Positions 37,010 through 48,063 of a DNA stretch of 64,000 nucleotides are shown in pieces (the first letter of the stretch is position 1; every line of letters begins with the position of its first letter). Source of the stretch: Alectoria sarmentosa (taxonomy: Eukaryota; Ascomycota; Lecanoromycetes; Lecanorales; Parmeliaceae). The DNA lies in the NCBI GenBank assembly GCA_009733775.1, contig WOGZ01000062.1:1-64000 (forward strand), read 5' to 3'. The notes under the pieces were generated by a model. That model searched no databases. It saw only the letters and a list, made by a program, of their open reading frames with translations, and was not told the origin of the DNA. Both the position numbers and the translations under genes were made by a program.

Positions 37010-39377
37010 TCATATCTGCATACCCATCCTCTGCACACCCATCTCCAGCACCGTCCCATTAGACGTTGGCGATGGCGGTCTTTGCAAACTCTTCCTTTGC
37101 ATTGGCGGTGGGGACTGTTCCCTCTTCTCTTCATGCTCATCATGGTGGCTTCGCTTCATCGCCGCCTGTGTCGGCGAGCTTGATACCTGCGGTTCTGGCG
37201 ACCGTTGAAGTTCGTCAGCTACCGTTGCAGCAGAATGTACGGGCTCACTGCCCGCCGTATAGACCCGCAATGGCTCGTCCTGGGTCGGGTTTATTGCATC
37301 TTCCTGTGTAGCAGTTTCGAGTTGGGTGTAGATATTCTCCTCCTTCGGTTCAGAGTAGGACGTAACACCATTGGCTTTATACCTGTGCATGTTGGCTTCT
37401 GGAGCTTGATACCTGGGTGCTGGGGTAGGCAATGTGTGGCCTTTATCCCTTGATGTACTATAGATAAGGTCGATATCCGGGTCCGAGATTGGAAGCTTTG
37501 GTGGCGAAGCAGTCGCACGTGACCTGGAAGTGTCCAAATTCGTGGGTTCGTTCCGTTTTTCGGTCATTGTAGATTGGGTGGCTATCGCGGATGAGGCATG
37601 AGCAGGGGCGTACAGCCCCTTTATCGGTTCCGGAAACGGCTCCTTTGCAACTGTGACGGCTGGCGGTGAAATGGGCTGAACACTGCTATAACGTCGTTCC
37701 TGCATCGGCGTCGTTTTCCCGCCAATATCACCCTCCTCATCGCCGGTATCTTCCCCTAAAAGCTCCTCATCTCGTACTCCGCGCTCCGGACTATACGGCC
37801 TCTTCCTAGATCCATCCCCTCCACTTCGACTCCCTTCGCCGTCACTGTTTACGTCTTCCTCCTTGCGAATACGCAGTACAAAGGGATGATCTTTCAATTC
37901 CTGTTCTTCCACCTCTTTCCAGCTACATTTTGCGTGCTTTTTCGTACAGCCCATACATGCTGTCAGGTTTTTCAAGCAGTCCATATGAAGTCGTCGACAC
38001 CGATCACAAGGCGGTTGTACCCTATCACCGCGGTTGAGCTGCTCCATACGTGCCATCATGTCAGCTTTGTAAGGTCCACTATCCTCGAAGCGGTCGGTTG
38101 GCGAGGGTTTGACATATGGTAGAAGTGAGGCAGGAGTGTTCGGTATTGGTACCGGAGAGGCCGCGCTGAGGAGTGCTCCCGCATACTCCATCGAATCCGC
38201 GTACGGTTTGAACGAATTTTTGGGCTTTGGAGGGAGTGACGGCCGAGAAATCATAAGCGAGGAACGGCGTGCTACATCAAAATCGCTCGATGAGCGATCA
38301 CTGCTTGTGTGAAATTTGTTGAGAAGTTCAGCTCGCGTCGCAGCTGAAGCTCCATGCAGGGGGCTCCCACCGTTAGTGAGAGGTTGAGTTGCGGTCCGAG
38401 CATACTCGTGTGGTGAGCCATTGTGTTGACTTGGCCGGTCGTTTGGAAGCTGATACCTGGAATTGACGGCAATGAACCCTGACTTTGGAGAAGTTGAAGC
38501 GCGCGGATTTCCTCCGTTGGTTGGATGGTTGATATGATACCTCGGCTGCCCCAAATCGAATCCACGGATAGAGGGACTATGAGCCCCTTCTACAACCACG
38601 GCTTCGGCTTCTCGCCTAGCGAGTATGGCGTTCTTCCTATTTTTTAGCCGATGATTCAGTTGTCTGGCTCTCGCCGATACTGCTTGTTGTCAGCCAAGTT
38701 CGGATCTTCATCCATGTAGATAGGCCCAACTAACCTTGATCAGCCAGATGCACAACACCGCCCAAATTTTTCTCCAATATCTCCAACGTGCCCAACTCCT
38801 TCTCTTCATCCTCCCCAATCGGCTGCGGCGGAATCAACTTCTCCGGCATCCCACTCTTAATCAATAGATAATCCTCCTCACTGATCTCCACCCGACATTG
38901 TTTTGTATAGAATTGGCAGACCCTGTTCCCCTCTCTCATCTTCTCCAGGTTGAATTGTTCCGGCTTATTACGAGCAAACTCGACGACGTCAAGCCAGCCG
39001 ACGGATGTGCCTTCTTTGCCGTGGGTTTTGAGTACGCGTGGTGGGCCGTCAAAGATACGTTCGAAGCGTTGAATGAGGATGGGACCGAGAGGCCTAGCGC
39101 CGAGGTTGCCGGCCATGGATTCGTGGCGGTGGAGGACGCCATCGTAATCGGATATGAGGGATAGTAGGGACGGGAGTGCGTCTTCAGGTGAGATTAGAGG
39201 GAGGATCTCTTGGTATTGACGGGCTAAATAGTTGATCTGTAGATGGTTTGCATTCGTTTTCGGGAATTTGGCCGGAGGTGTGGGCTGTCGATGAAGTTCG
39301 TCCCCTGAGAGACTGCGCTTTCGCTTGGTAGAGGATTGGTCTGCAGGTATGAAGGGAGGGGAGCCCATGTGGTTCAT
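37010..39377 (-). CDS. Fungal Zn(II)2Cys6 protein with internal zinc cluster
   Basis: Probable transcription regulator. Exons: 38735-39377 and 37010-38682 (771 residues); the splice joins ADQ to AVSARARQLNHRLKNRKNAI. A nuclear-localisation-like TKRKRSLSG is near residue 17. The N-terminal conserved region (about residues 40-235) contains VCQFYTKQCRVEISEEDYLL and a basic segment. Near the middle is CDRCRRLHMDCLKNLTACMG followed by CTKKHAKC, spacing C-x2-C-x6-C-x6-C-x2-C-x6-C, a perfect Zn(II)2Cys6 pattern. In most fungal regulators this sits at the N-terminus; here it follows roughly 430 residues. The rest is Ser/Pro-rich and probably disordered. I do not recognise a named orthologue. The start lies about 510 bp from the divergent LSM7 gene. 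Confidence 0.8.
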
Positions 39378-39890
39378 CGTAGCAGCCTTGACGGCTCTTG
39401 CCCAGCAGTTTTCGCAAGACTTGGGCTTGTCCGAGGGGCTGATTTTCAGAAACCGAGGTTGAGCAGTGGGGTGGGTGGAGGTGGAGGAGCGGAATTATTT
39501 CCTGGCTTCGGAGTGGTTTCAGCAATGGCGGCCCATGGTTTCTGGAACACAAAGAAAGAAGACGGAAAGAAAGAAAAAGGACAACGGAAAGGATTGCGGA
39601 AAGTAATAGGAAAGAAGAGTGAAGAGCGCTGCGCTTTTTCGGAGAAAGGGTTGCAAAGGATTGGGGAGAATATCCAGCGAGTCCCGCCGCCCATCGCCCG
39701 GCAGTCGGCTGTGGACTGACTGTGTTCTCTCTTTTTCGCGCAGGTGAGGTTGCCCTAACCCATCCTATCCAGCCACGTTCTAGCCCCCACTCCACCCACC
39801 CGCATTTCCTCTCGGTGCTCTCAACAACTACACCACCACCACCACCACCACTACCACACCACCACCACCAATCGCTACACATGCGCTTCC
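39378..39890. promoter_or_regulatory. Bidirectional promoter region
   Basis: Divergent intergenic region between the Zn cluster gene (-) and LSM7 (+). It ends in a CCA/CAC-rich tract (about 39827-39872), probably in the LSM7 leader. Confidence 0.6.
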
Positions 39891-40486
39891 ATGTCTGAGA
39901 GGGGCAATTTCAGAGGCCGTGGGGGAGGAGGAGGAGGAGGAGGAGGAGGACGGGGAGGTGGTGAGCGAGGTCGTGGAGGAGGTGGAAGAGGAGGTGGGCA
40001 TGCTCAGGGCGTTGAAAAGCCAAAGAAGGAGAATATACTTGATTTGGCCAAATATATGGATAAGCAGATTATGGTCAAGTTTAATGGGGGGAGGGAAAGT
40101 GAGTTGGACGCCTGATTGATGCTTTTTCTTTGGAGATTGTTCTGTGAGATGAATTGGGTTGGGAAAGGTGCTGATTCATGAGAATGAAATAGTACAAGGG
40201 ACGTTGAAGGGTCACGACCAGCTGATGAACCTGGTGCTTGATGATGTCCAGGAGATGCTACGAGGTGTCTCCGTCCCGGCTTTCACTTCCTTCCCCTCCT
40301 TCTTGGTTTTGTACTCTCAGTCCGTGTTGCATCTGCTGACTGGTACTGGCTACAGATGACGAAGGCAACACATCCACCCGCTCCCTTGGCCTCATAGTGG
40401 CTCGCGGAACACTGCTTGTACTCATAAGCCCGCTAGATGGAAGCGAGGAGATTGCGAATCCCTTCAACCATCAAGAGGAAGACTAG
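39891..40486 (+). CDS. LSM7: U6 snRNA-associated Sm-like protein LSm7
   Basis: Subunit of the LSm1-7 and LSm2-8 rings that bind decaying mRNA ends and U6 snRNA. Exons: 39891-40098, 40193-40264, 40356-40486 (136 residues). The Sm fold is clear: KKENILDLAKYMDKQIMVKF, GTLKGHDQLMNLVLDDVQEM, then SLGLIVARGTLLVLISP and EEIANPFN at the end. The N-terminus has an extension of about 40 residues, nearly pure Arg-Gly (FRGRGGGGGGGGGGRGGGER), an RGG-like tail absent from yeast and human LSm7, which are about 100-115 residues long. Introns of 94 and 91 nt have CTGAT/CTGAC branch sites. Convergent with the reductase at 40907. Confidence 0.93.
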
Positions 40487-40906
40487 CTGGAACAGAGGGA
40501 AGACGAAATAAAGACATGAAACTACAGGCCCCGGAAAGAGAAGAATAAGAAGGGCAAGCAAAATCCAAGATCCGAGAATCACATTATTGCTGTGGATCGA
40601 TCAAAAGGTAACATCCATCAGCAAACTCGCCTGAAGCTGGTGTAGAAGTCAGAGACGACGGCTATCGCATAGCGCCTATGCAGGAGGTCGCGCATCAGCG
40701 CAAGAAAGCTGAAAAGCGCATTTCGCTCAAGAATAGTCACGTACTAGCAAACCATTAGAAGGTTCCTGAAGGCTTGCAAGTCTGGGATTTGAATGATCGT
40801 GATGCCTTCCTGGGCTATGACTGATGACTGAATGCTGGCTATGCTATGAGATATCGATACTCCTCCTATGTACCTCTTTCCCATTCCCTCATATCTTCCC
40901 ACACTT
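40487..40906. other. Intergenic, convergent 3' flanks
   Basis: Between the stops of LSM7 (+) and the ferric reductase (-). No feature recognised. Confidence 0.55.
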
Positions 40907-42748
40907 CTACCAAGTAAAGCTCTCCTCGACAAAGTCGACAGTAGCCCCTTCACCAATAACACCCCTGACAGCTCCCCTGACCTCATCCGCAAAAGCCCCC
41001 GGTCCACAAACGGTCACGGCCGTCGCGCCAACCCTATTTGGCAGCTCCTTGCCAAGTAAGACGGCCGGATTGCAGCGTCCAGGGAACATCTGCACAGTCT
41101 CGCTCCGGGAAACAACCTCTCTCGCGCTCCTTGGCTGCGTGACGAAGAGCAATACTTTGAGCACCTGCTTGCGGTTGCCCATTTGCAAGATCTCATCCAT
41201 CCAAGGGCGGATCCACTCGAGGGTCTCGGTGTTCTTGACGGACCAGCACAGCACCACTTTTCGAGTTGCGACTGTGCCAGCGCGTTGGCCTTGGAGCAGG
41301 TCACGGACGTGGCCGATTTGATGGGTTATGCCTACACCGGCGGCGAAGAGGATGACGGTGCCATAGGAGTGGAGGCGGTCGATGCCACCGTAGGGTCCTT
41401 CGGCCAAGCCAAAGGTCGTTAAGACGCCGTTCGGAGACGCGCGAGCTTTGTTGAAAAGGGTAGCGGTCATACCAGTGCGTTTGGCAATGATGAGAGAGAT
41501 GGTTGTAGAGGTGCGAGCTGGGAGCTCGGACATAGCTGATTCGATGTCATTTTCCGTGGAGGTCAGCTTTTCGAGTTGGGGAGTGAGATAAGGTGTTTGG
41601 CGATCGTCTGACCAAGCGATGGAGAAAGGATGATTCATCCAGAAAGAGACAGTGGGGAGGTAGAGGTAGGTGTGGGTGCCTGGCCTGTAGTTCCATGGTC
41701 GGACTAACTCGATGCTGACTCTGCATGCTTCGACATCTTTGCCAGGAAGCGCTTCGACTGTAACTTTGCTGAAGCGGCGCATGGTCACGTTGCGGTAGAA
41801 GACTCGGAACAAGCGAGCTGAGCGTTCAAGGACCCAGAGTGCGATCACCCAGTCGATATATGACTCCCCAGGTAGAACGCCTAATTTGCAGTGTACTTTG
41901 ACACCAATGATCGTGGCAATGGCGAGAAGTTGATGGATGTGCAAGAAAGACTCGTAAAAGGCATGGCGAATGATCGACGGAGCCTGAAGCATAATGATAC
42001 CCAGGGCCACGGTTCCAAGTATGCCATAGGCCAGAAATGGGCTCTCTTGGAGATGTTTGCCAATTCCCTTCATGCCGACAGCGTCATACTCGTTCCAAGC
42101 CCATGCGAGAGTATGGGCAAAAGTCTCCGCTGCCACGACCCTGCCAATCCATCGGTGGAAAAGGTTGTATGTGTCAAAACTGATGCGCAACAACGGGATG
42201 AAAGGGCTGTTTCTACCAGCGAGTACAAACAGAGGAACCATGTTGACGATGGCAAGATGGCCAGTTCTTCCGCGTAATTCCGCGATGGTCTTGGCTTTGG
42301 GTTGGTTGTAGCCGAGGACAAGGCAGTAGATGATGTTACTCAACAGATACATGAGCAATAAGACTGTATGAAGTCTTGATGGAAGGGTCCCAACATTCAT
42401 GGCCCTCGATAGCTGGATTTCTCTGTTATGTCTCTTCTTCCATAGAGGGGCATAGAAGATTTGCTTCTTGAAACCAGGCCATATCGAGGTTCTATCTTCT
42501 GACCAGTATGATTGCTGCTGAGGACCGGAATTGAGATTCAGGAGGTGCCGTAATTGTGCGTTTGCCATCTGTCCAAAACGCACAGAGAGGATCACCAGGA
42601 AAAGTATCCCTACAGAGAGCCATAAGATGTATGTGAGGCTGTCGTCGAGAGGTATATTAACCCCAGTAAGGCCGTACGTATAAGGAATAATGTTCTTCGC
42701 TGCCTCAGCCGCTGAGGACGACTCTGTGCCGTTCATCTGGCCAGTCAT
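40907..42748 (-). CDS. Ferric-reductase-like transmembrane flavocytochrome 1
   Basis: FRE-family membrane protein that moves electrons from NADPH through FAD and two haems to extracellular ferric or cupric ions. Single exon, 613 residues from ATG 42748. The N-terminal segment is followed by several membrane helices. Haem-ligand pairs are visible as FHRWIGRVVAAETFAH (H-x13-H) and HQLLAIATIIGVKVH (H-x13-H). The cytoplasmic half carries the FAD-binding MNHPFSIAW, then GLAEGPYGGIDRLHSYGTV and the NADPH-side TVCGPGAF near the C-terminus. Similar in plan to the gene at 48064-50319 but without introns and distant in sequence, so probably an old paralogue. The metal specificity cannot be read from sequence. 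Confidence 0.9.
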   Translation of the reverse strand: MTGQMNGTESSSAAEAAKNIIPYTYGLTGVNIPLDDSLTYILWLSVGILFLVILSVRFGQMANAQLRHLLNLNSGPQQQSYWSEDRTSIWPGFKKQIFYAPLWKKRHNREIQLSRAMNVGTLPSRLHTVLLLMYLLSNIIYCLVLGYNQPKAKTIAELRGRTGHLAIVNMVPLFVLAGRNSPFIPLLRISFDTYNLFHRWIGRVVAAETFAHTLAWAWNEYDAVGMKGIGKHLQESPFLAYGILGTVALGIIMLQAPSIIRHAFYESFLHIHQLLAIATIIGVKVHCKLGVLPGESYIDWVIALWVLERSARLFRVFYRNVTMRRFSKVTVEALPGKDVEACRVSIELVRPWNYRPGTHTYLYLPTVSFWMNHPFSIAWSDDRQTPYLTPQLEKLTSTENDIESAMSELPARTSTTISLIIAKRTGMTATLFNKARASPNGVLTTFGLAEGPYGGIDRLHSYGTVILFAAGVGITHQIGHVRDLLQGQRAGTVATRKVVLCWSVKNTETLEWIRPWMDEILQMGNRKQVLKVLLFVTQPRSAREVVSRSETVQMFPGRCNPAVLLGKELPNRVGATAVTVCGPGAFADEVRGAVRGVIGEGATVDFVEESFTW

Positions 42749-44341
42749 TTCGTGCGAAGAATGCCACAATGCTGGAAAAGGATGCTAGGTCGAATGCTAT
42801 AGATGTGACCAGCACAGGTCGAGATCGAGGTACCAGACCTTAGATAGGCAGGAAGCGAAGTTTGGTGATGCGGTGGAGAAGCTGAAGCCTGCGCGCGATA
42901 TAAATGTTCGAAGCTGGTGGATACTTCGAGATCATGAGTTTGAATTCTTCTATGGAAAGCGTTGCAGTAGTGACGGGAAGGCTTTGTGTTGATAAAATTG
43001 CGAGGAAGGAATAGGTTGCAGCGTGGAGAAATGCTACTATTTGAAAGGGACAATAGACAATGTTGACAAACACAATGGCACTGTACCTATTTTCTTGTCC
43101 TGGGCGAATCTTTGTACCGATCTGTTCACGGATTATCTTTGTCGGAACATAGACATTGGATTTGGGCGTTCAGGCAATTGTTTCTTCCATTGATACAATG
43201 AATCTTCGTCGCATAATGGTGATGGCCGCCACCGCCGCAGGTGCCAAGTCTCAGAATGTCCAGCAAATCGAGGAAAAAATTAGAAGTAGAAGTCAAGCAA
43301 GCGAAGTGAGGTTTCTTCGTATGATTAAGTTTATCAAAAGAAGGCAGGAGTAGTGATTCGTCTATGCAAGGGTGTATCGTCGTGAAAGGTCTCATCAATA
43401 AAATAAACGCGGAGGGCCGTGAATTCGTCACTGTCGCCACAACACAAGAGTATAAGGTTATACACACAATGAAAAGCAAGTGGAAGATCTCACAACAGTG
43501 AAATCAATGGAAGTTGCAGCATCACGGTGTTTTCGCCTTTCGAATAGCGCAAACCTGAGTTCGGGCCATACATATCCAATGCAGACCTGTGGGGTCGTAT
43601 GTTCCTCGTAGCGCCGAGACCTCAGCATGATTTCGGCACCTTACGTTCTTCATCGTCGCGCCATCTCTGCATCTCTAGGGTGATCTCGAAACATTAAGCA
43701 GGGCGCCAAGATGAATCATTGTAAGCCTGAAGAAAGATACGGAAATGTCGTGAAACAGAGCAAGGGCAGGACAGAGGAAAGACGAAAGAATGGATGGATG
43801 AAAGTCTTTGTCGTCGGCGCCAAGCTTTGATTAGAAGCCTAAAGTAAGTACGCGTTTTGAGTTAACGAAGCGCTTACACGCTCTGATTGGTTGGTTGCAG
43901 ATTGAAGCTGATGAAACCACCAAAAATACTTCGTACATATTAGGTACATAGTAAAGCGCTGAGGATTGTATGGCTCCGGCTTTCTATCGCATCAATTCAT
44001 ATAATGCATGTGCCATTACTCTGTACGACTCGTCATACAATCAATGTTACCCTCAAGACTTGACTCGTGAGCAAAAAAGAGAATGCTTTCAATGTACGTA
44101 ATTATGTACGACTACCTAGGTAATATACAAACACTATGTGGCAACATGTACAGTCGAACTTCTATACACCCAGCTTCCCCAGACCAAGAGTTGAAATGCG
44201 GTTACCGCTTGAAGAAGCCTGCTGAAGATCTTCGTCATTTGCTCAGTCGTTACATGAAATCTTGGATCCGTCTATTGTGGTCTCGATGGTATACAAGAAT
44301 CCAAAACCATTACTCGCCTATCATTAATAGCTGTGGCGCTT
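42749..44341. other. Intergenic
   Basis: About 1.6 kb upstream of reductase 1 and downstream of the large conserved gene. Only short unrecognised open frames; no tRNA seen. Confidence 0.55.
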
Positions 44342-47323
44342 TTACTTCTTTTTCTTTCCTGCTCCATCCATTTCACCAAGAATGGCAGCGAAGCTCTTCG
44401 ACGGATCATGCACCGACGTTGGCCTAGCTCCACTCGGTGCCACTCCCGGAGGCAACGGCATTTGTTCCAGTCCAAGGGCCATAGAGGCCCGCCGTCGATC
44501 AGGTGACTGAGAGGCTGTTCTCGGTCCCGGGTTCAATGCCATCACAGGCGGTAATAGATCATCAACATCCAGCTCGTATTGCGACGGGACATCTGACACC
44601 TCACTGAACCCTGCCCAATTATCCGCCACCTGCCAGCCTACGCACATTTCGGAGTCAGCACTGCTTCTTCAAGGCAAGGCACCTAAATTCTGAGAAAGCT
44701 CTAAGAGTAGAAGGAGGCTTTTGCTCCCGTCTTTTGTCTTGTGACTCAGGTTTTGCAAAAAAAAAGTGGGGAAGATTGACTCCGAGAAGTACGTACAGTG
44801 ACTTCGACGGTAGATACCATCAACGCTGTGTTCGACAACGTCAGCTGGCAAGGTCACCATGGCTGATCCACCAGCGATGCGGTAAACACTCTGCTTTTGG
44901 CTCGCGCTCTCTCGAACCCACGGTGGGGATCCTTTGGGCACCTCACAAAGGAAGTACTCCACACCCTTAGTCCATCTTACACCAGGAGCGTCAACGATTA
45001 CGAGCGGCAAGGCTTGGATCACTGCATACATGAAGATCCACTGTCCATAGCGTAGGTCAGCTATCTCTTCGATAGACTTCCCATGCGCGGTCCTTCGCTC
45101 GTATGCCATGAAGGCTTCAAGGAACGGTGTTGCCTTCATCGACTCTCGGTTATAGGACTGCATGAGCGCTTTGTTAATCTCATCGTCCCGAAGTCTCTTC
45201 ACACTCTCTTTCTTCTGCTTCTTCAGGTCGAGTGTGTCAAATCCTCGCCTTGTATTGAACAATGATGGCAATCGAGGGGTGTCGAATGGCACTGGCGGCT
45301 GAACAGGAGGAGTACTGCGATCATACTCATCCAGAATTCTTCGCAAAGCGCGTGGGACGGGTTCTTGCGGATCGTCCGGATCATGAGATGGAATGTCCGC
45401 TGTGCGAGTAGTCAGGGAAGTGCGGTCCACAAGAATGTCGTAGAGATCTGAGAAATCTTTATACAACTCCCTCAGCAAGAGACGATTGAGTCCACTTTCC
45501 TCAAAATCGTTCTTCTTTGACTTGGCTTTTGGTGGCCAGGCTCCGTATTGATGCTTGTAGAGACTCATAATGTGTCTTCGCATTGACATGTATGCGCTCT
45601 TCCAATCTTTGAAGCGAATGATTTTGCTTTCGCTGCTGGTACTGGAATTTGCGATTCCGGCGAAAAGAGAGGGAAAGTCGAAATCTTGCAGCCTTGTTTC
45701 AACATTTCGCACGCGAGTATAAAGATCCAGGTTCGCTCTCTCCAGCTTTTTCCGAGTGAGGTCAGCGATCAAACGGAATTTCGGGCTTCTAAGTCCATTT
45801 ATGTCGTCGTATCTTCCAACAGCATGCACGAATCCTTCGTTGTATAGATCCCACGATTTCATGCGCTCTCCTAGGATCAGAGCTTCGATCGTCTTTTCAC
45901 GACTTGATCTCACGTCTGCTAGTCCGAATTCCTGTACGAATCTTGCGAAGTTTCCTGCTACTTCTTCCCCAAGTGTCGAGCCATCAAGATTGGTAAAGTC
46001 GTAGCGCTGCATTACATCAGCAATCTTGAGGAAAATGATGAACATCGATGACTGTTTGAGCGTGGCCACCAAAGGCTGACAAGCTAGAAATGCAATCACA
46101 TTTCGCATTGTAACAAGCGTTTCGACATCTTCGCTGGAAGGTAGCGATGTCGCGTCGGCCAAATCGACTTGCAGCGGTAGCGGAAGGCAGAGGTGAATGT
46201 CTCTTCGTATTGGCAGTTCTTCGAAATAATCGCTAATGGACCGTGACCCTTTAACACTGCCTTGAGTTGAAGACTCCGGCCGTTCGGTTGGAGACAAGTT
46301 TGGAGCGTTCAGTGTCAGATGTTGGGTGCGCTCCATGAATGACTGTTGTCCCCAATCATTCGGTTCCCGTCGATTATGTTCTTGCATGCCGCCATGTGCA
46401 GCATGTACCAACTTTTTCGAGGCAGCAAAGAGGACTGAGTCAATCTTGAATGAAGGGCCTCTGCCACCTTCTCTGGCGTGCAGATATACAAGGGTGTCGC
46501 CATGGTCATTCCAAAGCTCTGGGACCTAGAGAGCTCTCAGCTTTGCCCAATTTTCAAAACAAGTCCTGGGGAAACTAACCCTGTGGAAATTTGCCAGCGC
46601 TGAAACATCGTATGGTATTTTCTCATCAGGTGTGACCAACCAAGCCTGCGGACTGTGGGCATGATCTCCTTCATCCTGCCCTGCCCTCCGAAGTTTTCCT
46701 GGCATCCAGCTCCTTCGCTTGGCAGCAGAATTTGCCTCTGATGTAGGCGTTAGAGGACGAGCGATTGGTGTGTGGGGACGGAGCTTTATTGGAGATGCAG
46801 GACGCGAGACTGGCTGCGAGGGAGGGCGAGATGGAGGGCGACTGCTAGGTGGACGACTACTAGATCTGCTATCAAATGGATTTCCCCTACCCACTGGTCT
46901 GCTTTCTAACGGGTTGCCTCTGCTGATTGGTCTGCTGCCTTCTGGGGAGCCGCCAGGGGATTGTGCCCGAATTGGCAATGGCTTGAGTAAGGGAGGAGGA
47001 TTGAGCAGGACGTCGTCGTCTTCGATGCGAGGCAGGATGGTAGGATCGAATGGGGGTGTATATCCAGACGACTGTTCGCGGTGAAGGTTGTGTAGGTGGG
47101 AGGTAGGTCGTAGATCGGGCAAGGATGTCCTCGAAAAATTAACTAGATTTCGCTGTTCCGAACCGAGAACGGGGCTCTGCTCTCTTGAAGCGTGGACCGG
47201 GCTTTGGCTCTGCTCTCTTGAAGGGCGTGCAGGGTGGATTGAGGATGAGATTCGAGATTCGCTGCTCTGGTCGGAGACGTTGCTACCCATAGAGAAGATG
47301 GAGGAGATGCGCTTGGCTGCCAT
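44342..47323 (-). CDS. Large fungal-specific conserved protein (possibly DUF8004)
   Basis: Function unknown. Exons: 46580-47323, 44797-46525, 44342-44637 (922 residues). The N-terminal 200 residues are Ser/Pro/Arg-rich and low complexity, with repeated SREQSP and SRPPSRPPSQPVSRP stretches. A conserved core starts at AWLVTPDEKIPYDVSALANF and, after splicing, VPELWNDHGDTLVYL, then GRGPSFKIDSVLFAASK, later LRYGQWIFMYAVIQALPLVI and GVEYFLCEVPKGSPPWVRE. This order matches my memory of the fungal DUF8004 family, which I could not check. No membrane segment or enzyme motif is obvious. The C-terminus ends in KSFAAILGEMDGAGKKKK. The last intron is one of the clearest introner-like copies. Confidence 0.8.
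44638..44796 (-). repeat. Introner-like element, last intron of the large conserved gene
   Basis: 159-nt intron reading (minus strand) GTACGTACTTCTCGGAGTC at the 5' end and GCAGTGCTGACTCCGAAATG plus TGCGTAG at the 3' end, with GAGTCACAAGACA inside. The ends are largely complementary. Its last 16 bases, apart from one C/T difference, equal those of the copy at 51853 in an unrelated gene. Confidence 0.92.
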
Positions 47324-48063
47324 TGTTGCTGCTAGCCTTTGCAAATAGGTAGAAGGAGAGATTCAGGATATAATTGGGCAGGTCATTGATTGCTGAGAGC
47401 CCGAATTCCCCTCGATCCAGGACTCATGCACACAGCCTTTCTACGAAGACAATAATAGGCTGAGACAAAGTTGATGTAAGGTGGGCCACGCGGCGCCAGC
47501 TTCCCGAAAGTCAAGTGCTCCATTCATGTAGTGATGACGGAGTAGAGTATGCGACGGATCAAGACTGCTCAAATAACGATCCTGCTCTGCCAAAGAAACG
47601 AATTGGAACAATACAGGCATTCCTATTGTCGCGTAGAATAATAGACGGTTCAATGTCACCACAACACAACAAGGAAAATCCCTACATAAAGTAGTGGTGC
47701 TGGACAAAAAATGTGGCGACAGCCGAGGATTCGCCGGGAGATCCGGGGAAAAGCTAAGGCCGAGGGGCGTGTATATAACAATTTCTCACTGATGGCATGA
47801 TAAAATAAAATAGCCTACTCGTACATAAGGTAGTAAAATTGCTGCAGACATCGAGTTAGCCGGTTGAATATACTGTATCTGACAATATAAAAACAGTCTC
47901 GATAATCTATCTCATTTCTTCACACAAATTACCATCTAAATACAGAGCCACGGTCCAGATCTTTGAATTTGTTTCTCGACCTGCAGGATTTGCGTAGAGC
48001 ATTTGCGTTGCATGCATTCATGCAATGCTCGCTGTGTCATAACGTCATAACGTTCAAACGTCA
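47324..48063. other. Intergenic
   Basis: Promoter side of the large conserved gene and 3' flank of reductase 2. Moderately AT-rich at about 47780-47945. Nothing recognised. Confidence 0.55.

Noticed and set aside
39184..39882. 232-codon minus-strand frame over the LSM7 promoter
   Set aside because: Trp/Gly/Val-rich translation of the CCA/CAC repeat and overlap with the start of the Zn cluster gene; looks like a shadow frame.
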